DNA from: JBKPNX01 sp046732855
GTDB lineage: Bacteria > Pseudomonadota > Alphaproteobacteria > Geminicoccales > Geminicoccaceae
Reading direction: 5' to 3'
Length of the DNA: 29,922 nucleotides
NCBI GenBank assembly: GCA_046732855.1
Contig: JBKPNX010000132.1
Location: forward strand, 1 to 29,922
The notes beneath the pieces were generated by a model. It worked only from the letters and a program-made list of their open reading frames with translations, was not told the origin of the DNA and made no database searches. Within the stretch, counting starts at the first letter, position 1; every line of letters begins with the position of its first letter. The translations under genes and the position numbers were made by a program. Shown piece by piece: positions 1 to 8,000 of the stretch.

Positions 1-90
1 GATCCGTACGCTTTCCTGGCGAAGATCCCGCCCGAGGGATCGGGATTCCGGCAACCCGTACAGACGAGATACACCTGCCGATGCTGGCAG

Positions 91-118
91 TTGACACGAG
101 AGGAAAGGCGGGTATACG
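91..118 (+). promoter_or_regulatory. Sigma-70-like promoter
   Basis: TTGACA at 91-96 and TATACG at 113-118 are separated by 16 bp, close to the housekeeping consensus. The promoter would fire rightward, toward the 20-bp tandem repeat and against the HD-domain gene. No coding gene follows on this strand, so the product would be an RNA or a short transcript. Judged only by eye from consensus match. Confidence 0.45.
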
Positions 119-125
119 TGACCTG

Positions 126-165
126 CGACGTTGGGTCGCGAGTGACGACGTTGGGTCGTGAGTGA
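126..165. repeat. Two tandem copies of a 20-bp unit
   Basis: Bases 126-145 and 146-165 are the same 20-bp unit (CGACGTTGGGTCG...GAGTGA) differing at one position (C/T). The repeat starts 8 bp after the promoter-like -10 element, near where transcription would begin. It could be an operator pair or a simple slippage duplication. Confidence 0.8.
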
Positions 166-200
166 CGAAGTCGACGGCCAGAGGGCGAGCCCAACGCCGA

Positions 201-232
201 CAAAAAGACGGCCCCGAGCGTGTCGGGGCCGT
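201..232 (-). terminator. Rho-independent terminator of the HD-domain gene
   Basis: A perfect 10-bp GC-rich stem (208-217 with 223-232) encloses a 5-nt loop. Read on the minus strand it is followed by CTTTTTG (201-207). It lies about 95 bp past the stop of the minus-strand HD gene and so likely closes the leftward rpoH-ubiH-HD gene set. Confidence 0.85.
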
Positions 233-326
233 AGAATGTCACAGGGAGGCTTGGGAACCGACGGCTGGCAGGAGTCGGTTCCCGAACCGTTACAACGCCG
301 CATCGGCGATTTTGTTGCAGACTTTT

Positions 327-1187
327 TCAGGTCGGTCGGCTGCTGCGTTGCGGGCCCAAGCGCCAGCGCGCGTGCTCCTCAGCGAACACGTGCGCATAGA
401 GATTGGCGATCCACTGCTTGCCCTCGACGGTGCGCGCCAGGTGCCGGAGCGCGTCGCCGATATAGGGCTCGATCTTCTCCCAGAAGAATCGCGGATAACG
501 CTCGGCCACGTCGGCCGGCGAATGATAGCCGAGCCGCTCGGCGACGCCGGTCTCGACGAACTCGTGATAGAGCGCGTTGAGCTTCCGCGGATAGAACGGA
601 TCGGCCAACTGGCCGATCAGGTCGGCGGCGCGCACCAGCCCGGCCTCGGTATCGGTCTCGGCGTGGTCGTTGTCCTGGGGCACGGGGAAGCGGGTCAGTT
701 CGATCGCGCGGGCGATGCGCTCGGGGTCCAAGAATTCGATCTGAGCGCAACGGGAGAGCACGAACATTTTGCCGCGCTCGATGTGGTGGGGCGTGAGAAA
801 GGCATCCGAAGCGCCTCGGGGTGCACGGACCGTGCCGCCGCCTTCATCGGTGACGAAGACGTCTTCCGAGTCGCCCGGGCAGATGCCGCGCAGGTACCCG
901 ATGTCATGGCACAGCAGTGCGAAGGTGAAGTGCAGCCAGTCCACCTCGCGCAGGGGTTCGACCAGAATGCGCCCCTTGAAGATCGCCTGGCCGACCAGGG
1001 TGACCATCACGGTGTGATGGCTGTCGTGATAGAGGGCATCGCTGTTGGCGATCCGCTCGATCACCAGCTTAGCGGCGGTCCGGGCGCCCGAGGCGTAGTC
1101 CGGTTGTCGTGCGCCGTAGACGTCGCGGTAGATGTGGACCAGCTCGTCGCCCAGGGCGTTCGCGATCAGATGGGCCGGATTGAGCAT
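327..1187 (-). CDS. HD-domain metal-dependent phosphohydrolase
   Basis: This 286-residue protein has the signature of the HD superfamily, which uses bound divalent metals to hydrolyse phosphate esters, often of nucleotides or cyclic nucleotides. The visible ligands are His57/His58 in the DSHHT segment, the His94-Asp95 pair in LLCHDIGYL, and a later Asp189 in RAADLIGQL. There is no signal peptide or membrane segment, so it should be cytoplasmic. It starts with ATG, with only a weak GGGAA-type ribosome binding site, and is the last of three minus-strand genes (rpoH, ubiH-like, HD) ahead of a strong terminator. The substrate cannot be told from sequence; calling it a phosphodiesterase or nucleotidohydrolase would be a guess. 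Confidence 0.85.
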   Translation of the reverse strand: MLNPAHLIANALGDELVHIYRDVYGARQPDYASGARTAAKLVIERIANSDALYHDSHHTVMVTLVGQAIFKGRILVEPLREVDWLHFTFALLCHDIGYLRGICPGDSEDVFVTDEGGGTVRAPRGASDAFLTPHHIERGKMFVLSRCAQIEFLDPERIARAIELTRFPVPQDNDHAETDTEAGLVRAADLIGQLADPFYPRKLNALYHEFVETGVAERLGYHSPADVAERYPRFFWEKIEPYIGDALRHLARTVEGKQWIANLYAHVFAEEHARWRLGPQRSSRPT

Positions 1188-1327
1188 CGCCGATATTCCC
1201 GCTGGGACCGCGCGCGCCCGTCAGGCACTCCGCCAAGCGAGCGGGCAGCAATCTGCCGCAGTGCGCCCCAGAACGCCTGCGAAGTCAACGGCGAGCAGCT
1301 GAGGACAATAGCCGACGGCTCGAGCGA

Positions 1328-2560
1328 CTAGGGCAGTTCGCCGCGCACCAGAAGCGGCAGCGCGCCGGAAATTCCCATGCCGCGGCGCATCACCATGTGC
1401 TTCAGGGGCGCGATGCGGTCGAGCGCGCTCAGGCCGAGCCGCCGCACGGCCTGGGCCGCCGCGAGGTCGTTTGAAAACAAGCTGTTCAGGCCGTCGGTCA
1501 TGCCCGCCACGATGCGGGCATCGGCCCGCCGCAGGCGGTCGTAGCGCATCAGCACCTCCGGTCCCGCGAGATCCTGACCGGCGCGCGCGGCCTCGATCAG
1601 GACCTCGGCGAGCGTCGCCACGTCGCGCACGGCGAGATTGAAGCCTTGCGCATGGATCGGGTGAATGCCATGCGCCGCGTCGCCGACTAGTGCAATCCGC
1701 GGCGCGACGAAGCGCCGGGCGCGCCGGGCCCTGAGCGGATGACCCGCCGGCTCGCCGGCGATCCGGAAGGCGCCGAGCACGCCGTCGATCTGCTGATCCA
1801 GCATCGCGGCCAGCGCATCTATCGGGCCGGCCAGCAGTTGCCGTGCGAGGCTGGTGGCTTCGATCCAGGTGACGGACGACAGCCCCTCGCCGATCGGCAG
1901 CAGTGCGAGGGGGCCCGTCGGTCGAAGAAACTCGTGCACCCTGCCGTCGTGCGGCAGGCCGTGCTGCAGCGCGAAAGTCAGTGCGGTTTGACGGTACTGC
2001 CGCGAGCTGCCGTCCAGCCCGGCGCGCGCGCGCACCGTCGAGTCGCTGCCGTCGGCGCCGACGATCAGCGCCGCCTTCAGGCAGCTGCCGTCCTCGAGCC
2101 TGGCCGCGATGTGATCGCGCCTCCGTTCGAGGCCGAGGAGGCGCGCCGGCGCGATCACCGCGATGGCCGGACGCTCGAGCACCAGTTCCAGCAGCAGCCG
2201 GCGCAGCGCGCCCGTTTCAATGCCGTAGCCGAACGGGTGATCGACGATCGCGGCCGCCTCATAGTTGATCCTCGTTGCGGTGCTTCGATCCTCGAGCATG
2301 ACCGACCGGACCGGTTCGGCGATGTGGGCGAGCCGTGCCCACAGGCCGAGCGCTTCGAACACGCGCTTCGAGCCGTACATCAAGGCCAGGGCGCGCCCGC
2401 CGAAGGAAGCGCCGAGCGTCGCCTCGACCGACTGAGCGTCGATCACCGTGCATGGCAGACCCAGACGCTCGAGCGCCAACGCGAGCAACAGGCCGGCATG
2501 CCCGCCACCCACGATCACCACGGCTGTGCCGCCGCGCTGATCTCCGACCGTCGGGTTCAT
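1328..2560 (-). CDS. UbiH/Coq6-family FAD-dependent hydroxylase
   Basis: A 410-residue flavoprotein monooxygenase of the UbiH/UbiF/VisC family, whose members hydroxylate the ring of ubiquinone precursors with NAD(P)H and O2. The N-terminus carries the Rossmann dinucleotide motif GGGHAG (18-23) ending in an acidic residue (Asp41). The central GADGSDS (168-174) and the C-terminal GDAAHGIHP (293-301) are the other family hallmarks that contact FAD. Length is normal for the family. It begins 53 bp after the rpoH stop on the same strand and may be cotranscribed with it. Ubiquinone biosynthesis is the most likely role, but related hydroxylases act on other aromatics and the ring position cannot be inferred. 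Confidence 0.85.
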   Translation of the reverse strand: MNPTVGDQRGGTAVVIVGGGHAGLLLALALERLGLPCTVIDAQSVEATLGASFGGRALALMYGSKRVFEALGLWARLAHIAEPVRSVMLEDRSTATRINYEAAAIVDHPFGYGIETGALRRLLLELVLERPAIAVIAPARLLGLERRRDHIAARLEDGSCLKAALIVGADGSDSTVRARAGLDGSSRQYRQTALTFALQHGLPHDGRVHEFLRPTGPLALLPIGEGLSSVTWIEATSLARQLLAGPIDALAAMLDQQIDGVLGAFRIAGEPAGHPLRARRARRFVAPRIALVGDAAHGIHPIHAQGFNLAVRDVATLAEVLIEAARAGQDLAGPEVLMRYDRLRRADARIVAGMTDGLNSLFSNDLAAAQAVRRLGLSALDRIAPLKHMVMRRGMGISGALPLLVRGELP

Positions 2561-2613
2561 AGCTCTTGTGGCGGACCGCCGGCCGGGCGCCGGTCGTGCC
2601 GGCCGCGGGCGCT

Positions 2614-3498
2614 TCAGCTGCGCGGCATCGCGTCGTCCCGCTCGACGCTACGCTCGAGCAGGGAGACCTTCAGCTTCTCCAGAGCCCGGTGCTCGATCTG
2701 ACGGACCCGTTCCTTGCTGATGCCGAGGTCGCGCCCGAGCTCCTCGAGGGTACGGGCATCATCGCGCAGCCGCCGCTCCTTGATGATGATCTGCTCGCGA
2801 TCGGTCAGCTCCGCGAGCGCTTGCGCCAACCAGATCGAGCGCGTGCGGCTGTCGCGCGCGAACATCACGGTCTCTTCGGGCGTGGGCCGCTCATCGGCGA
2901 GGAAATCCTGCCACTCGTCCTCACCGGTCGGGCTGATCGTGGCGTTGAGCGACTGGTCGCCGCCGGCGAGCCGCATCTCCATCGCCTCGACCTCGTCGAT
3001 ATGGACCGACAGCTCCGAAGCGATGAAAGCCCGGCCGGCCTCGTCGAGGGGACCGCCGGAGCCGTCGCCGATCTTGGCGCGCAGCCGGCGCAGGTTGAAG
3101 AACAGCGCCTTCTGCGCCGCGGTGGTACCGGTGCGCACCACGGACCAGTTCCGCAGGATGTAGTCCTGCATCGCCGAGCGGATCCACCACGCCGCGTAGG
3201 TGGAGAAGCGCACCTCCCGCTCCGGCTCGAAGCGGGCCGCCGCCTGCATCAGGCCGGTCGCCCCCTCCTGCACCAAATCGCTCATCGGCAGGCCGTAGTT
3301 GCGGAATCGCGCCGCGGTGCTGATGACCAGGCGCATGTACGCCATCACGAGCTCGTGGAGCGCCGCTTCGTCGCCCGCGTCGCGCCACAGCCGCGCCAGC
3401 CACAGCTCGCGCTCGCGCGACAGGAGCGCGGTGCTCATCGACTCGCGAATGAATTCGCGATTGACGGCAAAACTCGAAGGCGGGTCCATGCGTCCCAT
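2614..3498 (-). CDS. rpoH: RNA polymerase sigma-32 (heat-shock) factor RpoH
   Basis: A 294-residue group of sigma-70 factor that directs RNA polymerase to heat-shock promoters. Region 2 is clear (DLVQEGATGLMQAAARF at 74-90, followed by the YAAWWIRSAM -10 recognition helix). The RpoH box is present (QKALFFNLRR, 129-138), the segment that separates RpoH from other sigmas, and region 4.2 carries the helix-turn-helix (LGRDLGISKERVRQIEHRAL). I chose the ATG at 3498, which has GAGG 8 nt upstream. An in-frame ATG at 3558, also with a GAGG at good spacing, would add 20 residues of Arg/Pro-rich sequence that families usually lack. Alphaproteobacteria often carry two rpoH paralogues; which one this is cannot be decided here. 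Confidence 0.93.
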   Translation of the reverse strand: MGRMDPPSSFAVNREFIRESMSTALLSRERELWLARLWRDAGDEAALHELVMAYMRLVISTAARFRNYGLPMSDLVQEGATGLMQAAARFEPEREVRFSTYAAWWIRSAMQDYILRNWSVVRTGTTAAQKALFFNLRRLRAKIGDGSGGPLDEAGRAFIASELSVHIDEVEAMEMRLAGGDQSLNATISPTGEDEWQDFLADERPTPEETVMFARDSRTRSIWLAQALAELTDREQIIIKERRLRDDARTLEELGRDLGISKERVRQIEHRALEKLKVSLLERSVERDDAMPRS

Positions 3499-4030
3499 GC
3501 TCTCATCCTCGATTGGCCCGCGCCGGCGGCGAACTGGACTTGCCGATACGGGGCCCATGGAGGTGCCTCATTTACTCTTGCTGACTACGTCATTCCGACG
3601 GCAGCGGATCATCCAGGCAACCAACCTTCCGGCGGCGCAACCAACTCGGCAAGTTAAGCTTACTTCAGAATCGGCCCCACGAGCCAGTCCTCATCGAATG
3701 GTGACCTGCCGTGAGCAGAGCGCTCCATTACGGGAACGACCGCAGGCGGCGCGATGTTCCGCCGGGAGGCTCCATCGGTCCGTGATGTTAACGGCAGGTC
3801 GCCACGGCAGCTCTGCCGTCGGCTGCGCGCCACTCTGCCCGGTGCGAAGGCGACGAGGTGGTGCGCTCGATGCGCGGCCCGAGCCTCGCCGACCGTGCGG
3901 CAAAATGCCCTGCCAAGGCGTAGCCCCGCCAAAGACCAGCGAGCGAACCGGTCGCGGCGGCGCTCGCCCGGTAGACAGCTCGCTACTGCGCTGCCCGCCG
4001 CCCGTCGCGCGGCCGCGTCCTCGGGGGCGC
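3499..4030. other. Intergenic region between pmtA-like gene and rpoH
   Basis: About 530 bp without a convincing gene. Apart from a possible 20-residue extension of rpoH, it holds two direct 9-bp repeats 20 bp apart (3617-3645). Short open frames at 3660-4104 are Arg/Pro-rich with no recognisable motif and I regard them as chance. Confidence 0.5.
3617..3645. promoter_or_regulatory. Paired 9-bp direct repeats upstream of rpoH
   Basis: GCAACCAAC occurs at 3617-3625 and again at 3637-3645, exactly 20 bp or about two helical turns apart, 120-150 bp upstream of the chosen rpoH start. Such spacing fits a dimeric regulator on one face of the DNA. No known operator is recognised, so this is only a candidate. 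Confidence 0.3.
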
Positions 4031-4645
4031 TCAGCCGTGGCCGTTGCGACGACGTCCGGCGCCGCGACGCGGCCGAAACCGCCAGACGGTCGCAGGCGGA
4101 ACATTGCGCACGACGAACTTCACCAGCTTGGCCTCCACGCCCAGCTTGCGCGCGGGGATCGGGGAAACCGGTGAATAAGAGTACTGCAGAAGATAGCCGT
4201 CGGGGCCGAGCACCTCAAAGCTCTGCTCGATGATCACCCGCTGGAACGCGAGCGGCATGGTGACCATGGGCAGGCCGGAGATGATCGTGCTGACGCGGGT
4301 GATGCCCAACTGGCGCACGATGTCGACCAGCCGCGTGGCGTCGCCGTTGACCACGCGCACCGCGGGGAACCGCGTCCGCAGGTAGTCGAACAGCTGCCGG
4401 TCCAGCTCGATCATCATCAAGGCATCCGGCGGCAGGCCCGCGTCGATCAATCCCTGCGAGATCGCGCCCGTCCCGGCGCCCAGCTCGATCACGTATTCGC
4501 CCGGCGCCCAGCTCACCGCCTCGGTGACCGCCCGCGCCAGCACGCGCGACGAGGGGATGACCGCTCCCATCGACTTGGGCGAACGCAGCCACTGCCGAAA
4601 GAACAGCTCGGTTTCCTTGGTCTGGCTAACTTGAGGCTGATTCAT
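4031..4645 (-). CDS. pmtA: PmtA-like phospholipid N-methyltransferase
   Basis: A 204-residue class I SAM-dependent methyltransferase. Motif I is ELGAGTG (54-60). The N-terminal segment before it (FFRQWLRSPKSMGAVIPSS) and the C-terminal YSPVSPIPARKLG and VPPATVWRF segments match the soluble, rRNA-dimethylase-like PmtA family. Those enzymes methylate phosphatidylethanolamine stepwise to phosphatidylcholine at the membrane surface. Start ATG 4645 is directly preceded by GGGGAGCGAGG. The protein ends in an Arg/Gly-rich tail that could aid membrane contact. The family is typical of Alphaproteobacteria. Whether it makes the mono-, di- or trimethyl product is not predictable. Confidence 0.8.
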   Translation of the reverse strand: MNQPQVSQTKETELFFRQWLRSPKSMGAVIPSSRVLARAVTEAVSWAPGEYVIELGAGTGAISQGLIDAGLPPDALMMIELDRQLFDYLRTRFPAVRVVNGDATRLVDIVRQLGITRVSTIISGLPMVTMPLAFQRVIIEQSFEVLGPDGYLLQYSYSPVSPIPARKLGVEAKLVKFVVRNVPPATVWRFRPRRGAGRRRNGHG

Positions 4646-4799
4646 CCTCGCTCCCCAGCGGACGATCCGATCCGCCGTTGGTTTTCGCAGCGCCCTTTCG
4701 ACGAGAGATCCTCGGCGGCATCAGGAGCGGCATTCGGCCCGGTCCGGGCCATGCGCGAGTCAACAGGCACACCCGCCGTCACCATCCCTGCGGCTCGAC

Positions 4800-4823
4800 C
4801 CGCCAGCCCGCGCGGGCTGGCGG
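4800..4823. repeat. Perfect 24-bp GC-rich palindrome
   Basis: Bases 4800-4823 (CCGCCAGCCCGC and its complement) form an uninterrupted palindrome with no loop. No T-run follows on either strand, so it is not a standard terminator. It lies 220 bp past the dehydrogenase stop and 155 bp ahead of the pmtA-like start, so either a transcript-end hairpin or a protein site is possible. Confidence 0.7.
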
Positions 4824-4953
4824 CGTCCGGACCATAGCGATGCGTGGCAGGCTTGGCAACGTCGGCCGCCATCGCGTGGTGGTTGATCGCCTGGGGCAAT
4901 TGGGCATCCGCGACGGCTGCCCCTCGAGCTTGTCAGTCAGATGAACCGCGGCG

Positions 4954-5004
4954 GCGGCGGAAAATTCCGCCGCGCCGTGCCAAACCGCCGGTCTGCGCGG
5001 TTTG
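4954..5004 (-). terminator. Two hairpins after the glutamate dehydrogenase gene
   Basis: Stem one pairs 4954-4962 (GCGGCGGAA) with 4965-4973. Stem two pairs 4981-4988 (CAAACCGC) with 4997-5004. They start 39 bp past the stop of the minus-strand dehydrogenase gene. There is no proper T-tract, so they may be transcript-end or stabilising structures rather than a classical intrinsic terminator. Confidence 0.4.
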
Positions 5005-5042
5005 CGGGTCGGCGTCTGCCCTGCCACGTTTTGCTGACGCGA

Positions 5043-8000
5043 TCATGCGGCGCGCGCCGCCTCGCTGCCGTACAGCCCGCTCAAGGAGCGCACCGCCACC
5101 GACAGAATCGCGAGGTCGGCGCCGGGCTGACGTTCCAGCTCGGCGAGGAGGCGCTGCCAGCGGGCCAGGCCGGCGACCGCGCTGGTGAGCCAGGCGTCGA
5201 CCTGCTGCTCGATGCGCACGCCCTCTGCGGCGGTCTCGACGCCGATCCGACCGCTGGCGAACGCCTCGATGGTCAGACGACGATGCTGCGCCATCAGGTC
5301 CTCGTACAACCCCGCAAGCGCGCTGCGCTCCCACTGGGTGCGCGGGCTGGTCACCTCGATCCGGTCCCGCAGGCGGGCGAGGTGCAGCCCGGCATCGATC
5401 GCAAAGTACACGCTGCCGGCAACGCCCACGTCGCGGCCCACGGTAGCCGCCACCTGGACCACCTCGCACGCCATCGGCAGATAGGGCAGCGCGGCGCAGC
5501 GCCTGGCCAGATCCGGCGGCATGCCCTGGGCCAGGTAGTGATCCACGGCCTGCCGCAGCGCCTGGCGCTCGGCATCGGGCAGCACCGTGTCGAGGCGGCC
5601 GATGAGACCGGCTATGCCCGAAGCGAACCGGTCGACCGTAGCGGCGATGTCGACCGGACCCGCGAGATTGCGCAGGAACCACTCGGTGCCGCGCGCCAAC
5701 GTCTGCCGCAGCGTGCCCAGAATGGCGCTCGGGCGGGCGGCGCCGATCTGTCCGGTCAGCAGCTCCAGCTGGCCGAGCAGCGGCACCAGGTCGAAGGCCG
5801 CGCGCGCAATGATGTAGGCGCGCGCAATCGCGGCCGCGGTGCGGCCGGTGCGCTCGCCCAGCTCGCCGACGAACTCCCCCAGGCCTCGGTTGACCAGGCT
5901 GTTGGCGACCAGCGTCGCGATGATTTCGCGGCGCAGACGATGTTGCTCGATCTGGGGTTGGAAGCGCTTGCGCAGCGGCCGCGGGAAGTATCTCACCAGG
6001 TCCCGCAGCAGATAGGGATCGTCCGGCAGCTCGGACGCCAGCAGCTCGTCGTACAGCGTCATCTTGGCGTAGGCGATCAGCACCGCCACCTCGGGTCGGT
6101 ACAGCCCCTGTCCCGTCTGTCGGCGCTGCGCCAGGGTGTCGTCGTCGGGCAGCACTTCGAGCTCGCGATTCAGCCGGCCGCTAGCCTCGAGCCGGCGGAT
6201 GAAGGCGGCCTGGCTGTCCAGGAGCTGGCTCGGATTGGCCTCGGCCAGCGAGATCGCCTGCACCTGCAGGACGTTGTTGCGCAGCACCAACGCCGCGACC
6301 TCGTCGGTCATGGTCGCGAGCAGCTGGTTGCGCTGCTTCTCGGTCAGGTCGCCCGCAGCGACCACGGCATCGAGCAGGATCTTGATGTTGACCTCGTGAT
6401 CGGAGCAATCGACCCCGGCCGAGTTGTCGATGAAGTCGGTGTTGATGCGCCCGCCGTTTTGGGCGAACGCGATCCGGCCCTTCTGCGTAAACCCGAGATT
6501 GCCGCCCTCGGCGACGACCCGGCAGCGCAGCTGCTCGGCGTTGACCCGGACGGCGTCGTTGGCCCGATCGAACGCCTCGGCGTGGCGTTGCGCGGCGGCC
6601 TTGACGTAGGTGCCGATGCCGCCGTTCCAGAACAGGTCGACCGGGGCGAGCAGCACGGCGCGGATCAGCTCGTGCGGGGTGAACTCCTCGGCCTCCACGG
6701 CCAGCGCCTGGCGCGCCTCGGGCGACAGCCTGATCGATTTGACGCTGCGCGGGTAGATCGCGCCGCCCGCGCTGAGCTTGCTCCGGTCGTAGTCATCCCA
6801 GCTGGAGCGCGACAGGGCGAACAGGCGCGCCCGTTCGGCGTAGCCGACCGCCGGATCGGGACTGGGGTCGACGAAGATGTGGCGATGGTCGAACGCCGCG
6901 ATCAGCCGGACCTGCTTGGCCAGCAGCATACCGTTGCCGAACACGTCGCCCGACATGTCGCCGATGCCGATCGCGGTGAACGGCTCGAGCTCGCAGTCCT
7001 TGCCCAGCTCCAGGAAGTGGCGCTTGACCGATTCCCACGCGCCGCGAGCGGTGATGCCCATGCCCTTGTGGTCGTACCCGGCGGAGCCGCCCGACGCGAA
7101 CGCGTCGCCCAGCCAGAAGCCGTATTCCTTGCTGATCGCGTTGGCGATGTCGGAGAACGTCGCGGTGCCCTTGTCGGCGGCGACCACCAGATAGGGATCG
7201 TCGTCGTCGAAGCGGACCACGCGCTCGGGCGGCACGATCCGATCGCCGACCCGGTTGTCGCTCACATCCAGCATGCCGCGGATCAGGGTCTTGTAGCACG
7301 CGACCACCTCGGCCTGGAGCGCCGCCCGATCGCCGCCGCGCGGCGGCCGCTTGACCACGAAGCCGCCCTTGGCGCCGACCGGCACGATGACGCAGTTCTT
7401 GACCATCTGCGCCTTCATCAGGCCGAGCACCTCGGTGCGGAAGTCCTCGCGCCGATCCGACCAGCGGATGCCCCCGCGCGCGACCTTGCCGCCGCGCAGG
7501 TGCACCCCTTCGGTGCGCGGGGCATAGACGAAGATCTCGTACGCCGGCAGCGGCAGCGGCATCTCCGGCACGGCCGCGGGATCGACCTTGAGCGACAGAT
7601 ACGGCTTGTGCGGCGTCTGTTCCGGTCCGCGCTGGTAATAGTTGGTGCGCAGCGTCGCCAGGACGAGGCGCATGTAGCGCCTGAGGATGCGGTCTTCGTC
7701 GAGGTTGGCGACCGCATCGAGGCCGGCGCGGAACGTCGCTTCGAGCTCGGCGAGGCGGGCCTGGCGGTCCCCGATGAAGTCGGGATCGAACTTGGTCTCG
7801 AACAGCTGCCCCGCCTGGCGCGCCAGCGCCGGATTGCGGCCCAGCGTCTGCTCCATGTAGGCCTGGCTGAACGGGATCCCGGTCTGCAGCAGATACTTGC
7901 AGTAGGCGCGCAGCACGGTGATCTCGCGCCAGTCCAGGCCGTAGAGCACCAGCTGATTGAAGCCGTCGCTCTCGACCTCGCCGTGCCAGACCCGGACGAA

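Larger units (their letters stand above)
1..326. other. Left-end intergenic region without a convincing gene
   Basis: No convincing gene is visible. A plus-strand frame is open from base 1 to about 165, but it has no start inside the window and I do not recognise its product, so it could be the tail of a gene to the left. The stretch holds a plus-strand promoter-like pair (91-118), a 20-bp tandem duplication (126-165) and the terminator of the leftward gene (201-232), listed separately. Confidence 0.5.
4646..5042. other. Intergenic region downstream of glutamate dehydrogenase
   Basis: No gene is supported in these 400 bp. It contains a perfect 24-bp palindrome (4800-4823) and two adjacent hairpins (4954-5004) next to the end of the minus-strand dehydrogenase gene. 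Confidence 0.5.

Noticed and set aside
162..1331. 389-residue plus-strand open frame
   Set aside because: Antisense to the HD-domain gene, which has clear catalytic motifs and its own terminator.
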